A stretch of 64,000 bases of DNA from Paramecium pentaurelia (lineage: Eukaryota > Ciliophora > Oligohymenophorea > Peniculida > Parameciidae): positions 62,001 through 126,000 of the forward strand of contig CAJJDO010000113.1 in the NCBI GenBank assembly GCA_905183005.1, written 5' to 3'. Shown piece after piece: positions 22,249 through 35,392 of the stretch; within the stretch, counting starts at the first letter, position 1, and every line of letters begins with the position of its first letter. Both the position numbers and the translations under genes were made by a program. The notes under the pieces are model-generated. The model did not search any database. It worked only from the letters and a program-made list of their open reading frames with translations, and was not told the origin of the DNA.

Positions 22249-23208
22249 TCAATCTGTTATTATGAGTTTAACTATTGACTCACGTATACCAGGTAATGTA
22301 TCTAAATTGTGATTGGAAAATGATTTAAGAATTCTTTCAATATTTGTATGACATTATTAAACAGTATAAATTCCAATAGAATTAGTCTTATACTCAGTTT
22401 GTTATTACTAATCAGTAGAATCTCCACATTCACTTATAGAAATATCAAATTATTCTGAACCCAATATGGAACTATCTTCAGCCAAAGATGAAATAATATC
22501 TACAGATGATCCATCTTCTTACAATTTCATTTTCTTTTGTTGTAGTAACTATAATAATTAGATAAAAAACTAACATATTAATATCTCTCCATACAACTTT
22601 AAGGATTTTTTTCTTGAAATCTAGATGTGATTTGATTCCAAACTCCTTTGTATATTTTAAAGGCTGCCCATAACATTTTGTCATCCATAGCATTCCAAAC
22701 ATTCTAATATTAAGTTTAGGCCTACTTCTGAATTTACTCTCTTTTTTATTGTTATTAAAGTAATGACAATTAATATGGCTATTTAATCAAAGCTTATTGG
22801 AATTATTATAGATGCATTGATTCACTAGAAGATTCTTCATTGTAATGAAAATGTGGATTATATTTACGAGGTATATCTCTATGTTTTTTATTGGCCTTTT
22901 TTTATTTATGATTAGGATTATCCATATCTGAATAATCACCCATAGCATCCAATCTATCTAAAATTTCTTCTTTCTAAATTAATTAAATATCACAATATTA
23001 CATTTTTAAGGATCTTCCATCTAGCTTAACATTATTTAGAATCTTTGGTTGGAACTTCTTCTTATATTTTACTCCATTAATTTCCATATTTTTTAATGGC
23101 TTTTAATAATAATTCATCTTCAACTTCTTTCCATTTCTTTCTAGGGATTTATTTATTCATTTGACGACCATCATTTTTTTAACAGAAACTTAGAAAATCA
23201 TTTATCAT
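22249..23208 (-). CDS. Myb/SANT-domain protein
   Basis: Two Myb-type repeats: PRKKWKEVEDELLLKAIKKY continuing GNQWSKIQEEVPTKDSKQCQ and ARWKIL, then MDDKMLWAAFKIYKGVWNQI continuing TSRFQEKNPQSCMERY. The spaced tryptophans/aromatics are at Myb positions, so DNA or chromatin binding is likely. The C-terminal part is acidic and Ser/Gln-rich. Introns occur after the first repeat and after MERYQY (26 nt). I chose Met 23208 (MINDFLSFCQKNDGRQMNK); Met 23160 is also possible. The target and process are unknown. Confidence 0.82.
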
Positions 23209-23309
23209 TAATAATGTTCCATTTAAGATGCTGATTTTGAATAATTTATTAGCAAATTTATCTAATGATTATTTTTGTGTATTATATACAATAAATTTGA
23301 TATTATAAT

Positions 23310-24355
23310 ATGATCCAAAAGCCTTCTTTAGAGGATATATTAAAATAAAAATGGAGTGATAAATATGAAAAATAAAGAGCTCTATTTCGATCCACTTTAA
23401 AATTCATTCATACAAAATCTATCTAACCATTCAAAGCTTATTTTAATTTACAATTAGTAATCTTTCTTTATTCAATTAGAGATTGAAAATAAAGTGCCTA
23501 CACAAATTAGAGATCCTGAAACAGAATTGATTGGAGAATTCAATGAGAATGACATTAACTTTCTTAATGTGGAATAAGGAGAAATCCTGTTTCGAGTAGA
23601 TTTTTCTACAGGAGAAATTGTCGATGACGAAAATAATATAAATGAAAATAATGACAATCCAATACTCGTTAATACAGCTCCAATATGTTCATATCATTCA
23701 ATTGTTGTTCCATTTTTGAATTCCAAATTTCAATAACTTCTAAGCGGATTTATAGCTGAAAGTGTTTTCATACTCTTTAAAATATCATAATCTCCACATC
23801 TAAGAATAGGATATAATAGGTACTTAAAATTTCTAATATATTTACATAGTAAATTAGCTAATTGTTCTATCAATCATTTACATTTACATATTATTTATGT
23901 GGATCAACTTTTTGATAATAATAGATTCCCAATTGAAGAATTTCCCATTAAACCTTTAGCCACTATAAAAAATTCAACTCTTGGAGAAGTTGAAAATTAT
24001 CCAATAAGAACCTTAGTAGTGAATGGAGAAAACATCATAGAATTGTTATCATTAGCAATTGATACATTATTGGCACTTGAAATACCCCATAATATCATGT
24101 TTGTTAGTCCATAATTAGCATACATATTTCCAAGAGTATTATATTATTACACTAAGATAGAGAAACTAATTTGATTTCATTCATGAACATGGAATGAAAC
24201 CAGCTTATGTAGAACTTAGTGGTTTGATGATTTGTAGAAGTAAAAAGTATTACGAAGAATTAACTCTTAAAGAAATTGAAGCCAAATTATCAGAATTGAC
24301 TCATCCTCTATTTGATAATGTAGTCTAAGACTTATTGATGTTATCAGCTGAATGA
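23310..24355 (+). CDS. GDP-hexose phosphorylase (GDPGP1/VTC2)-like protein
   Basis: HIT-superfamily nucleotidyltransferase-like protein of the GDPGP1/VTC2 group, which phosphorolyse GDP-sugars. The diagnostic segment is GYNSKLANCSINHLHLHIIY (compare 'GFNSxGxxASVNHLHLH'), formed across an intron at 23818-23847, and it supplies the catalytic His motif. Other family-like parts: QIRDPETELIGEFNENDINF, CSYHSIVVPF, PIKPLATIKNSTLGEVENYP. About 320 residues. An animal function in removing GDP-glucose, or a plant-like role in ascorbate synthesis, cannot be separated from sequence alone. Confidence 0.82.
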
Positions 24356-24757
24356 TATTCATATAAATGAATGAATTATATTAATATAAAGTATAATCCT
24401 AATTATTATTCTAATTTACATTTTTCATTATTTTTATTAATTGTTATACAACTCTCAACATTCACAATAAAACTCATAATAGAATCTTAAAATATATCAG
24501 AATATATTAATATGAAGAAAGAAATTGATTGTTTTTGTAATATTAAAAATATAATAAGAAATAACAATATGGTTGTTATTGCTATGAAATCTGACAACAA
24601 TATGATAATTATTTAATAATTCAAGAAAGGAATATAAGCATCATATTTTGATTTGTTCCTTTTTTATTTATAATACTATAATACTCAACGACATAACATC
24701 ATTAATATTTTAGTTTAAATTAACAACAGTTCTCTTATTTATTATTATTATCTAGAA
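24356..24757. other. Intergenic region upstream of Myb gene
   Basis: 402 bp, AT-rich. A TGA-free frame runs from an ATG at 24512 straight into the Myb gene at 24758, so a longer N-terminus (about 82 extra residues) cannot be excluded; the extra residues look low-complexity. Confidence 0.5.
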
Positions 24758-25927
24758 ATGGAAGTGTCTGAAGATGTATAATCTCTCTTCTCATAAGAAA
24801 GTATTGATGAACATGAGATAATAAGACCAAATTAATCTCTATAAAGAAAAGGAAGAAAGATATATCTTAAGAATATATAGAAACAAGAAAGCTAATCAAA
24901 TAAACTAGTTTTGGATGTAACAGATACTATATCTATAAAACAAAAAAGTATAAGGAAAAGAAATAAGATTTATGAAAATAAGAAAATCAGAAAGCCTTGG
25001 AGTACTCAAGAAGATCATTAATTGGAGAAATCCTTAAAATTGTATGGACCTAATTGGGTTCAAATTGCAGCATCAATGTGTAATCGAAATCCTTCATAAT
25101 GTGCTTAGAGATGGAAAAGAATTAAGCCATAAGATGTAAAATTCATTTATTAATTCTAGTTAAAAAAAAGAAAACCATTCACTAAAGAAGAAGATCAACT
25201 TATTTTGTAATTAGTCTCAAAATATAGAAGAAATTGGGGTAAAATAGCTAAATTCCTTCCTGAAAAAACGAGTAAATAAATTCGTGAAAGGTTTATTAAT
25301 AAACTTAATCCATAAATAAAGTTTGAACCATTTACTGAAGAAGAAGATCATATCATACTCAAAGCTTATCAAGAAATAGGATCAAAGTGGACTAAAATCT
25401 AAGACCTTTTGATCGGTAGACCTGTAATTATATAATTCTAATAATTTAGGAAAATATGATAAAAAATCGTTTTTACTCATATTTGAGATAAAAATATTTG
25501 AAGATAAAGAATCCATATTATTCAATTCCTTAAAAGATCCCCATTAATAATAAAGATTAACAATCTAAAATTGATTAAGTCTAAAAATAGATAGAAGAAA
25601 AACAATTTAGAGATAATCAACAAAATAAGGAAAATTATAACTAAATAAATAATGATATTCAAGAGATGTAGTCTTAATTGCCTATTCAAATTAATCCATA
25701 TATTTAAATTCCATGTCCTATGTTACTTGGAAATTTCTCTTGTAATCTATTTAAATTTATCTTTAGATCCTCAATATTAGTTATATTAAACTCCTGTAGC
25801 TGTGATTTACAGTCCAATACAACAAGGGTAGTTAATTTAGTAAAATACATCCAATACTCTATTTCAATAGTAGATTTTTATGGGTCAATAAGTTACCAAT
25901 TAATTATTGTTTTTGTCTAGTTCTTGA
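24758..25927 (+). CDS. Three-repeat Myb transcription factor
   Basis: R1R2R3-type Myb protein. Repeats: RKPWSTQEDHQLEKSLKLYG with NWVQIAASMCNRNPSQCAQR; RKPFTKEEDQLILQLVSKYR with NWGKIAKFLPEKTSKQIRER; FEPFTEEEDHIILKAYQEIG with SKWTKIQDLLIGRPENMIKN and RFYSYLR. The last repeat is joined across an intron of 26 nt. The order and spacing resemble animal c-Myb and plant Myb3R cell-cycle regulators. A basic N-terminus and a Q-rich tail (VAVIYSPIQQGQLIQQNTSN) flank the DNA-binding domain. A second intron of 25 nt near 25.75 kb joins the tail. Targets unknown. Confidence 0.92.
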
Positions 25928-26199
25928 TAGAAACAGAATTTAATTTTTTATAAGGTTAGTATATGAAAATAAAATTTTCAACTATTTTTATTCAATCTTT
26001 TGAGTATTTAATACAAAATATCAGCTAAATTACTTAGCTTTATAAAAATATATATTCTTTATATCTAAAATCAATATTATTCTACAGATTTATCCTATTT
26101 TTATAAATAGAAAATTATTGAAAATCCTTAACTATTTTATCTGTTTGATATCTTTATGAATTATATCATTTAAATATATGAATCATATTTACTTAGAAT

Positions 26200-26869
26200 T
26201 CAACAATTTTTATTGATTATCTATTATATGTTTATCACCAATTCTAAACACCATTTATAAATTTATTAGAATTTTATATTCACTGTATTTTATAATTATA
26301 TAAAGTCATTGAATATAGTTATCATAATCAACATATTAATATTGTCCTGTTTTACTACACATGTATTATAATTTCTAATCCAATTTGTTACTTTGATATT
26401 CAATGTCATCACAATCTTATTGTAAGGAGACTATCTATTAATCAAATTAATTGTTTTATTCTCTCTAATCTTATATAAGTTAAAATAGATTCTTGTAGTT
26501 ATATTAATAAATATTACAGTTTTCAATTTATTAACATTGACTGTCATTTCATATTCAGTATTAAGTATGTCTCTTTATTATGTATGTTCAAGATTATTTA
26601 GACTCAACCTTAAATCTTGGATGCCTTAACGAAGTCTATTTCTTGTTTCTTTAGTAGATTGAATAATTTCCTCTATTTAAATTATATGATTATACTCTTA
26701 TAATTCTTATATGGTCATTGGCACTTTAGGCCATTAATATGAAGGCTATTGAATCTTCACATAAGGAATGAGGTTATCTTGCTGTGGTTGAATCTAAAAT
26801 TGAGTCCATCAAACTTGATTCATGTATTCTAGATGTAATAGATCCCGAATGTTTCATTTTCTTATTCAT
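26200..26869 (-). CDS. Hypothetical coiled-coil protein
   Basis: Minus-strand reading gives a convincing helical stretch (PMTIQELQEYNHIIQIEEII, QSTKETRNRLRQGIQDLRLS, LNNLEHTQQRDILNTEYEM) followed by a less convincing open region to a TGA at 26200. The first exon (MNKKMKHSGSITSRIHESS) needs an intron that I could not place. Not recognised. Confidence 0.5.
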
Positions 26870-26970
26870 TATATTGAGATGAAATAAATTTATATAAAGA
26901 TTATTATTATTTTAATTGCTTTTTAAAAATAGCTGAGTTTAGAATATTTTTATATATAAATAATAATACA

Positions 26971-29900
26971 ATGAGATAAGATGATTATTTTAGGGTATTA
27001 GAAAAAGAGAAGAAAAAAGAAGACATAAAACGATAAGAATAATTAAGATTAGAGGAAGAAAAAGCTAGGAAATTAAAAGAAGAAGAGAAATTGATTAAAG
27101 ATAAAGAAGAAATTGATAGTGATTCTAAAGATAAAGATAAATCAGCAAGAGATGACAAAAGTATCAAAATAAAAATTGATGAGGAGAGAAGTACTAAAGA
27201 AAAAGAAAAGAGAAAAAATGCTTAAGATAAGAAAGCAGCAGATAAATATGATAAACAATTAGAGAATTTAAGACCAGAATAATTGGTTGAGAATGAAATA
27301 GGAAAGCCTTATTATTTAGTACCAGATGAAACCAAATTAGAAATCAATGTAGCATTTTGTATTGATTTTAGAAAGAACTAATAGAGAGAGAAGATAATAA
27401 AGTTAGAAGATGGAAGGTTTTTATAAATGAAATAAGATTAGAAAATTTATAAAAGGAATAATTATCAGTTTTCTTGAATTTCAGAATAGGTTAAATTGGC
27501 AAAACGGCTAATAAGTATGCAGATGTATCAAGTGGTGAAGTCTTTTTTAAATCTGAAATTTGTAAAGATCTAAAAAGAAGTGAAGTCAAGGTTATTAAGG
27601 TAATGTTTGAAACAGAAATGCATCTCTCATATTAAATGCTTAAAGAACGTTATTTCGTTATAGAAGTATGGGAATATAGAAGATTTAGACTAAATTTATT
27701 TTTGGGTAAAATTTAAGTGTCTTTACTTAATATTGCATCTGGTAATATAAAGAGATAAGATGATATAAAGAAGGCATTTGGAGAGAGAAGATAATTTGCT
27801 AGAATTTATTATAATGTCTTATTTTAAGAAGTTTGGGATTACAAATTAACATTTGAAGCTTGGAAAGGATCAAATATTATAGCAGATTAAGGGAAAGAAC
27901 ATGATCCTAAAATACAATTGACTTTAATGACTGATGAATTAATATAACCTTAAGTTGAATCTGAATAAATTAAGAAGACAAAGAATCCAAACTTTAGAAA
28001 TCTTAAAGGATATATGCATTTTAGAGGAACAATGGAAGATTTGACATAATAAATGATGAAAGTAACATTATTATTTGATGCTTATTTTAATAAAGCTGAG
28101 AAATTAGTTTCATTAAGAGGAATACAAGATACAAATTATTTAAAAGTTTAATTTAGATTAAAACTTAAAGTACCTCCACCAAGAGTGAAAATAACAAAGA
28201 AACCAAAGAAGAAAAATAAATAAAAGAAAAAGTGGGATGGAAATGATGAAGATGATGATGAAGATTTAGGAGATGATGAAGATGCTTTAAGAGATGAAGC
28301 ATATATAGCAATTATTGAAGGAAGAGTAAATCTTAATAAGGTACCAAGATATTCATAAAATGGAGAACTCAATACTTATATTCCAGAATAATATTATCTT
28401 GTAGTTACAATTAATAGACTGAATAGTGTATTAAGTCCAGATGATAGAGGAGTCATTAATACTTATTTAACTGTTGCTTGGAGAGATCAAGCTAAAACAA
28501 CAAGAATGATTAAGAATGATCCAAATCCATCTTATAATGAAGAATTATATTTCAGAATACCTATATTAAGAAGAGAGAAGACTTTTGAAGATATAATTAA
28601 TTAAAAAACAGATCAAGATTTACTTATAGATGCATTACGTGAGGAATTGAAATCAAGACCAGATATTACAATATAATTATGGTTAGATGGATAAGATATT
28701 TTAAGTGATGAATCTTTAGGTTATTGTAGAGTATTTTTATCTGAAATTTAGAAAGCAAGCAAATTTAAAAAGACTTTATTGACTGATGATAATAGAAGAT
28801 ATTAATTTGATACACGTGAAGCTACATTTACTAAGAAATTTGAGAGTGGTTTGTTTAATGTTAGTCATATTTAAATAACTTTTCAGGCATTTTTTGCTCC
28901 TGATTTACCTGAAGAATTAAATTTAGAGGAATTTTGTGAAGTTCCTGATGATATTTATCCATATTAGATTTCAGATTAATTATAAGTTAAAAAGGATCAT
29001 GAAGATAATGAGGAATATTAATCATGGGATAAATATGTAAGAGGTAATTTTTCATAATTTGGTTTGGAAAAGACTGCTTATAATATTTTTTTTAAGAATA
29101 TTTTTGTTAGAGATTAATTTAATTATTATCATTTGGTTTGTAAATATTTAGAGAAATTTTATATTAAATTTTAAAGTGAAGAAGCAACAAATGAATTATT
29201 TGCTAATCCTAAAGATATTAGAATGAAAAATTTACATGAAATGTGTCATTTTGTTAGAAATATACCATTTATATAAGATTCTTTTTCAAGAAGTGATGTT
29301 TGGAGATCACCTGATTTCTTATTGAAAATACGAAAAGGTTTTATCCATGATCATGCAATCTTAGGAGCTTGTTTATTTATGGGATTTGAGAGAGAAGATA
29401 AAAAAAGATAACATGATAAGGATTCTCATAAATATATTCCATTTGAACATAGAGTTTTTGTTTGTTTAGGTACACTTAAACATAATTCTTAATTTCATGC
29501 ATGGCTTATGGTATTTTCACATGATTTATCTGGTATAACTTTTTGGGATGTTTAAGAAGATTTTCATATGCATTTAGATGGAAGAATTAGAAAAGATAAA
29601 AGAGCTGCATTAAGAAAGTTTTTATATGCTGAAAAACCAATAACTAAAAAGGATGGTGGATTTGGATTAGGTGCTTTAGGTAATTTAGGTAAGGATAAAA
29701 AGAAACCAATATCAAAGAGAAAGTAATTGCTTGAATAAAAGAAAAAAGAAATAGAAAAGAAATAATAAGAGGAAGCATTGAAAAAATAAAAATAAAATGA
29801 TATTTTAATGTAATAATAAAAAGAAGCAGAAGAAAAGAGAAGGAAAGCCAGAAATAATGCTACATTTTAACCTGAAGATGATGGTAGGGCTGATTAAGAT

Positions 29901-31324
29901 GAATAAGTTATAGAAACAATATAGTTAGAAAAATTAAATGGAAATATAAAATTAAAAAATCCAAGATAAATGGGTGAAATTAAATAATCAAAGGAAAGAT
30001 CTAGTGAATAAGAAGATGAGGATCCCAAGAAATCTACAATTAAAGGAGCAGGATCAATTGGATAAAAAAAGACATTTACTAATCCATTGTTTGTATATAG
30101 AGAGACAGCTAAATAAACTGCTATTGCTAAAAAGTAAGAAGCTGAGGATGAAATCTTAAGAGCCAATCCTATTGCTAAATTTTCAAAAATTGATCGTTTC
30201 TTTGATAAAAATGGAAAAGAGTATATTTAATATTTATTTTATTAGAGTAGTTGATCATGGATAATTGCCATATGAAACTATTGAGATTATTTTTAATAAC
30301 AAAAATATGTAATTATATTTTTTAAATATAGATTTGGTAATATGGCTAATTAGAAACCTTAAGAGATTTTCTATCATTTGCATGATAAAAGATTATGGTA
30401 TCCGTTTATTAAAGAGACTATTCCAAATACAGAGGAAAAGGAAGAAAGTGAAGAAGAAGAAGATGATGATGATGATACTAATATATAAATTGATGAAGAC
30501 GAACTTGAAGATTAAATGAAATAGAAGAATGAAGAATTCATATAAAAAACTTGGAATTAAAAAGTAGGTGCATTTTATTCAGCTTAAATACTCAAAGAAC
30601 CAATAAAAAAGAATAGAATTAAAAGATTATTAGAGGATATATTTATGGAAGTAAAATAAGGAGTAGAGAAAGCAAGAGGGAAAAGTTCACTTTTTACTAA
30701 ATGGAAACATGATTTAGATGGAATAAATAAAAAAATGGAATAATATTTGAAAATATTAGAATATAAAACTACATTTAGAACAATAAAAGTAGTTTAATAA
30801 AAACATGATGATGAAATGGTTGCTAAATGGAATCATATATATAAAAGTAGAAATTATGATGAGATTATTGAACAATGGAAAAAAGAAGTAAAAGCAATGT
30901 TACCTTTAAATACACATTTATGTTTACTTCCAATGAGATTTAATTATACTGAAGTATAAATATAATATTATTAATAGTCTGAAAAAATTAGATCAGTTAT
31001 AGTTGAAAATATGGAACCTTTTTTTATGAGAAGAGACAATAAAATTATTTTTAATCTTGCAGGAAAGATTTTTAATTATCCAAATAGAGTAAAATATGAA
31101 ATTAAATATGTAAGATTGTTTGTGTTCGTTTAATACTTGGATATTCATATTGTCAAAATTTAGATGAAATTAAAAAGAAAGAAGAAAGTGATGATGAAGA
31201 ATAAGAAAATTAAGAAGGTGAAATTGATATACAAAAACCAATGCTTGATGATCTTGATGCAGATGAAGATGAAAATGCAGATTTGTTAAAAAAGAAAAAT
31301 GTTGATAATTAATAATAATAATGA
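26971..31324 (+). CDS. CC2D2A-like ciliary transition-zone protein
   Basis: Large protein (about 1,400 residues) resembling CC2D2A (MKS6), a component of the ciliary transition-zone MKS module that gates membrane proteins. The N-terminus is a highly charged coiled coil (RQEQLRLEEEKARKLKEEEK). A C2 domain lies in the middle: YYLVVTINRLNSVLSPDDRG, then TYLTVAWRDQAKTTRMIKND and PNPSYNEELYFRIPI. A degenerate transglutaminase-like region follows (MCHFVRNIPFIQDSF, RVFVCLGTLKHNSQFHAWLM, ITFWDVQEDFHM). The C-terminal part (LDGINKKMEQYLKILEYK, FNYTEVQIQYYQ, IVCVRLILGYSY) fits the family end, reached through a 26-nt intron near 31.1 kb. Few introns for its size. Confidence 0.78.
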
Positions 31325-31512
31325 ATCCTATAAATTGGATTATAATCTATTACTTTATATAAATAATTATATTATTAAAATAAATAAGAATAATTATGTT
31401 ATTTATTAATTTAATGATTATGTACTTAAATAATTCTGATATATTGATAATCTATTCAATAAATATTTGGATATTTAATTATTTAATATGAATAAACTAT
31501 TTAAATATATTC

Positions 31513-32321
31513 TCAATCAAAACTTAAGTATAAATTATATTTTTTTTTATTAGCATTTTTTTCTTTTGAAATTTTTACTGTTAATTCACTTTTAAGATTT
31601 TTCATTTTTTAAATATTAATAACATCTTAATAATAGGGTGCAAAATTTTCATGTATAAAACCTTAGATACCTTATTCAAATTATTAAAAGTGTAGTTTTA
31701 ATACTTCATTTTAATATTTTGAACCAACTACATTTTAATATAATTAGATTTAGTTTGTTTAAGAATTATCTAAAAGTATACCTGATTTATTTAAGGTAAC
31801 CTATAATTAATATTAAATATACATTATGATTATTTATGGTTACATTATAATTAGATAATTGTAATAGATATCGATCAGTCTTAGAATAACCATTAAATAC
31901 AAAATTAGTAATTGTAAAATTATTGTTAGTTTAATTGTATCTCACATCTATTTCACTTTTTATGCAATTTACAGACCTAATAAAATAATAAAGGTACGTT
32001 TATCTAATGGATAAAATGATTTTGGTAATTGATAATAGTACATATTGTTTAGAAATTCTTCTAAATTTACATTTGCATCTTAAATGGATAAACATATAAA
32101 TTCTTAATTAAAAGTTGCATAAATGATTCCTTTTTAATAATATTTTTAGATTGATTCAATCAATTCTTTATATTCTTTACTTCTTTAATAATTAATTTGT
32201 ACCCAAATTCATGATATACACCAAAAATTAACCAATTCTATTCATCTAATATATAAGCATGTTTAGCTTTGCAATTATTACAAATATCACTAATTATTGA
32301 TTGATTATATTTGCAATCCAT
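31513..32321 (-). CDS. Hypothetical protein
   Basis: Starts MDCKYNQSIISDICNNCKAK on the minus strand, continues NWLIFGVYHEFGSKEYKELI across a 20-nt intron, then YPLDKRTFIILLG and SKTDRYLLQLSNYNVTINNH across further introns, ending near QKMKNLKSELTVKISKEKNA. The conserved-looking N-terminal 120 residues contain two cysteine pairs or near pairs but no recognised domain. Confidence 0.6.
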
Positions 32322-32601
32322 TCTATCAGAAATCAATTCTTAATTTATTTTTTAAGGTCTCAAAATTTAATGTGTTAATTATTATTGAAGTGTAATCTAA
32401 ATAAGAATAATCAATGGAAACATAAATTTAATATATAATAATAATTAATATATATTATTATTTCAATTAAATAAAATATTGATATTTAGTAATTATTATA
32501 TATATATATATATAATATAAAGGAGACTTAATAATTATTGTAAAAAATAAAAGGATAAAATTCTAATTTAAAAACAAGAATAAATATAATTTAATTTAAT
32601 T

Positions 32602-33239
32602 TCAATCTTATTCGATTGACTATCTTTCTTAATTTAACTAATTTTATTAAGTGTTCAAAAATTGATTCTTATATTACTATAATATGATATTTAATATTAC
32701 ATCTAAATAACCAGGAGGAAATTTAATATTAATATTCAAATCTGTAATGGTTTCTCCATTTTACTGAGCTTCAATAATCATCTTCTAATGAAAGAATAGG
32801 AAATGTATTTACAGCAAACTTTTCTCTATCAGTTTTATTACCTCCATCATGTTTTAATTTAATATGTAAATTCAAAGAAACATCACTCCCATACTATTTA
32901 TTGCATTTTTCATAAGGACAAACAAAACTCTTCTCAATCTCTTAAGATGTCCTTCTATTTTTCTTTTTATGACGATAACTTAAAGCAATATGTAATTCTT
33001 ATTATAATTTCTTAATAATATCACTTAGGTTTACATCAATATCTCCTATTAATTCATGCAATTTTTAATTTTAAGAATGAAGTTCATTGACTTTTTTTAT
33101 AGCCATTTCATTTAGAATATAATATCTCCAAAACTCCTTATAATAATTAACATCGCTATTATACTCTAAATTTGAATTAGATTATTAATACCCTAATTCT
33201 AATCCTTATTTTACAATAGCTATTCAGTTGATTAGTCAT
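32602..33239 (-). CDS. C2H2 zinc-finger protein
   Basis: Small nuclear-type protein with one clear C2H2 finger: FVCPYEKCNKQYGSDVSLNL followed by HIKLKH (C-x4-C-x12-H-x4-H). Before it are a helical segment (MAIKKVNELHSQNQKLHELI) and a basic stretch RHKKKNRRTSQE. After a 28-nt intron the C-terminus reads MIIEAQQNGETITDLNINIK then FPPGYLDVILNII. Introns at the N-terminus (22 nt) and after KFA restore the frame. DNA or RNA target unknown. Confidence 0.82.
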
Positions 33240-33390
33240 CTAATTATGTTCTTATTTCTTATAACTATTTTAATTTTCGATTTAATTCATCATCTACAAT
33301 ATTCCAATCCCTTGACTTATTCATTAACTGTAATATATATATATATATTAATAATTAAATCAAATGTTAACAAATTATCATTGATTGATT

Positions 33391-34283
33391 TCACTTTACC
33401 TTATATTCAATACAAGTGCCAAATAATTTATCAAACAGAATAAATTGGGATCCATAATTACCATTGTTTTCACTATGATGTAATCCATGATGTATTGAAT
33501 TTGTGGCAAATGGCAAATAATTATATAGTTCCCAAGGGAAAACATATCCACAATGTTGATGTATAGCTTTTGATAAATGCAATCCAACATAAATTAAAAT
33601 TGTTATGCAATGAATTTGATCACCTAATAAATAAGGACCAGAAAATATTGGTATAATATTACTTGAAATAAATTCAATTGGATGTGCATATTCAGTTGCA
33701 ATAGCAACTAATTATAGTTAAAAACTTACTTGAAACATTATATTAATGATGTATTTTATGTATCTTTGGATACAATCCTGGTAAATGTAAAATTCTATGA
33801 CTCCAATAAAATATAAAATCTTCACTAAGATGACATATAATGACATGTTTCATAATTTCATAGTAACTTGGAAAACTATTAGTATCCATTCTACATTGAA
33901 ATGGAGGTATCACTGAAACAAGTAAAGCAGCAAGAGATTAATTTAATATAATTGATTTCAAAGTTTTTATTTTCATTATTTTCCATTCTTCTTTATTTTT
34001 CTCCCAAGGCCAAGGTTTCTTATTTAATTATTAATATACCTATACTAGTTTAAATTATTCAAAGAATGGATGATTCATTGAATAAAATATCTAATAATAT
34101 GCACAAACAACAACTTGAATTACATTTTGAACGACTACCATTACGACAATAAAAAATAGTTTTTCTAAATTACATTAATATATTACTATTTTGTATTTCA
34201 TTTGGCCAAATCAATTCCAAAAACTTTGTAAAGTAGATTAGATAAATAAGATAACCTGAAATTCCAATTAATTTATAAATCAT
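33391..34283 (-). CDS. Sterol desaturase / fatty-acid hydroxylase family enzyme
   Basis: Integral membrane di-iron oxygenase. Histidine boxes are visible: ICHLSEDFIFYWSHRILHLP with KIHKIHHQYN, and IHHGLHHSENNGNYGSQF before DKLFGT, which is the standard C-terminal signature (HHxxHxxNYG...DxLFGT). N-terminal hydrophobic segments (LIGISGYLIYLIYFTKFLEL) precede the boxes. The start at 34283 is supported by a 22-nt intron that joins PNEIQN to KKLFFIVVMVVVQNV. C4-methyl sterol oxidase is the nearest guess from PWPWE and box spacing, but substrate cannot be assigned. Confidence 0.88.
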
Positions 34284-34431
34284 TAATGCTGATAATTTAT
34301 ATTATCAATTCTAATCAATTTATTTAATATCAATATATTCATTTCTATTAATTATAAAGAGTTCAAGAATTTTACAATTTAATTAGCTTTTTAACTCATT
34401 TATAATATTTATAATTAATTTATACACGTTT

Positions 34432-35097
34432 ATGATTTAATTAGCGTTTTTATTATTTGTTCTAACACTTGGATAAGACATAGAAGAAGAAGAGTAACTT
34501 ATTAAGTTTATTTAGACTCTCTAAAAAAATTGGTGCTTGTTGGATGAAAACTATTAAGGATATTAATAATGAAAAAGATAATATGGGCAAAATTATTAAA
34601 AGTGTAGAAAATGCTAATAAAACATTGATCTTTCATAAAATATAAATGTCTATGATTTTATAATGTGAATCTTTGATTGATATCAATAATGAAGTAATTT
34701 TTTAATTAAAATGTTGAAGAATTATTTAACTTTAAGTTATAAGGATGTTGTAAAGGATTTTGATTATAAATAATATATTGGAATAGAATTTTAATTAACT
34801 AAAGAAGAAGAAACATTATTGAGAATTATTAAAAAAATGGAGAAGGACTTAAGTGAATTAAACAAATAAAATTAAATTAAATAATAATATAAGCAAACAT
34901 AATAGGTTGAAAAAGATTGGTAAGATGCATATAAAACAAATTAAGCTGAATCTACTTTACTAACAAAACCAAATTATTTTCATTATGCATTCTTTTTGGT
35001 TTTGTTTGTTGCAATATTTGGAGGAGGTTTTTGGAGTGTAAAAATGATCTAAGGAATGAAAGATAGTTCAAATAAAAATTAAAATAAAGCAAAATGA
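34432..35097 (+). CDS. Hypothetical type I membrane protein
   Basis: Signal peptide (MIQLAFLLFVLTLGQD), acidic start of the mature chain, a mostly helical lumenal region (IKDINNEKDNMGKIIKSVEN; LLRIIKKMEKDLSELNKQNQ) and one C-terminal membrane segment (YFHYAFFLVLFVAIFGGGFW) followed by a short basic/Gln-Asn tail. Introns of 22 and 26 nt near the N-terminus and after DINNE are needed. The layout is like p24/TMED cargo receptors, but no GOLD motif is recognisable. Confidence 0.7.
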
Positions 35098-35392
35098 ATT
35101 AATCTTATATATTTTATTATAATTATTTAGATTTATAATTCATTATTATTATTTAAAAATATTAGTAAAAATCATCAATCATAAATATGTCTTCAATTCT
35201 TTTAAATTTCTTTATATAATTTATTATTAAGATCAATATTAATGTATTTTAATATCATTTTGTCCCATATTAAAGAATTTCAATTATTAAATTTTCTGAT
35301 TTATTTAAGTTTCATTTTCATTAATTTTAATTATATAAAAGAACTATTACAGATTGTTCAAAATTAATATCAATAATAATATATTGTTGACA

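Noticed and set aside
30334..30519. Basic plus-strand ORF within the CC2D2A-like gene
   Set aside because: Out of frame with the long conserved frame; produced by a Glu/Asp-rich coding stretch.
32490..32520. AT dinucleotide run as a telomere or regulatory element
   Set aside because: Simple AT repeat in an intergenic region; no C4A2/C3A3-type telomeric repeats anywhere in the window.
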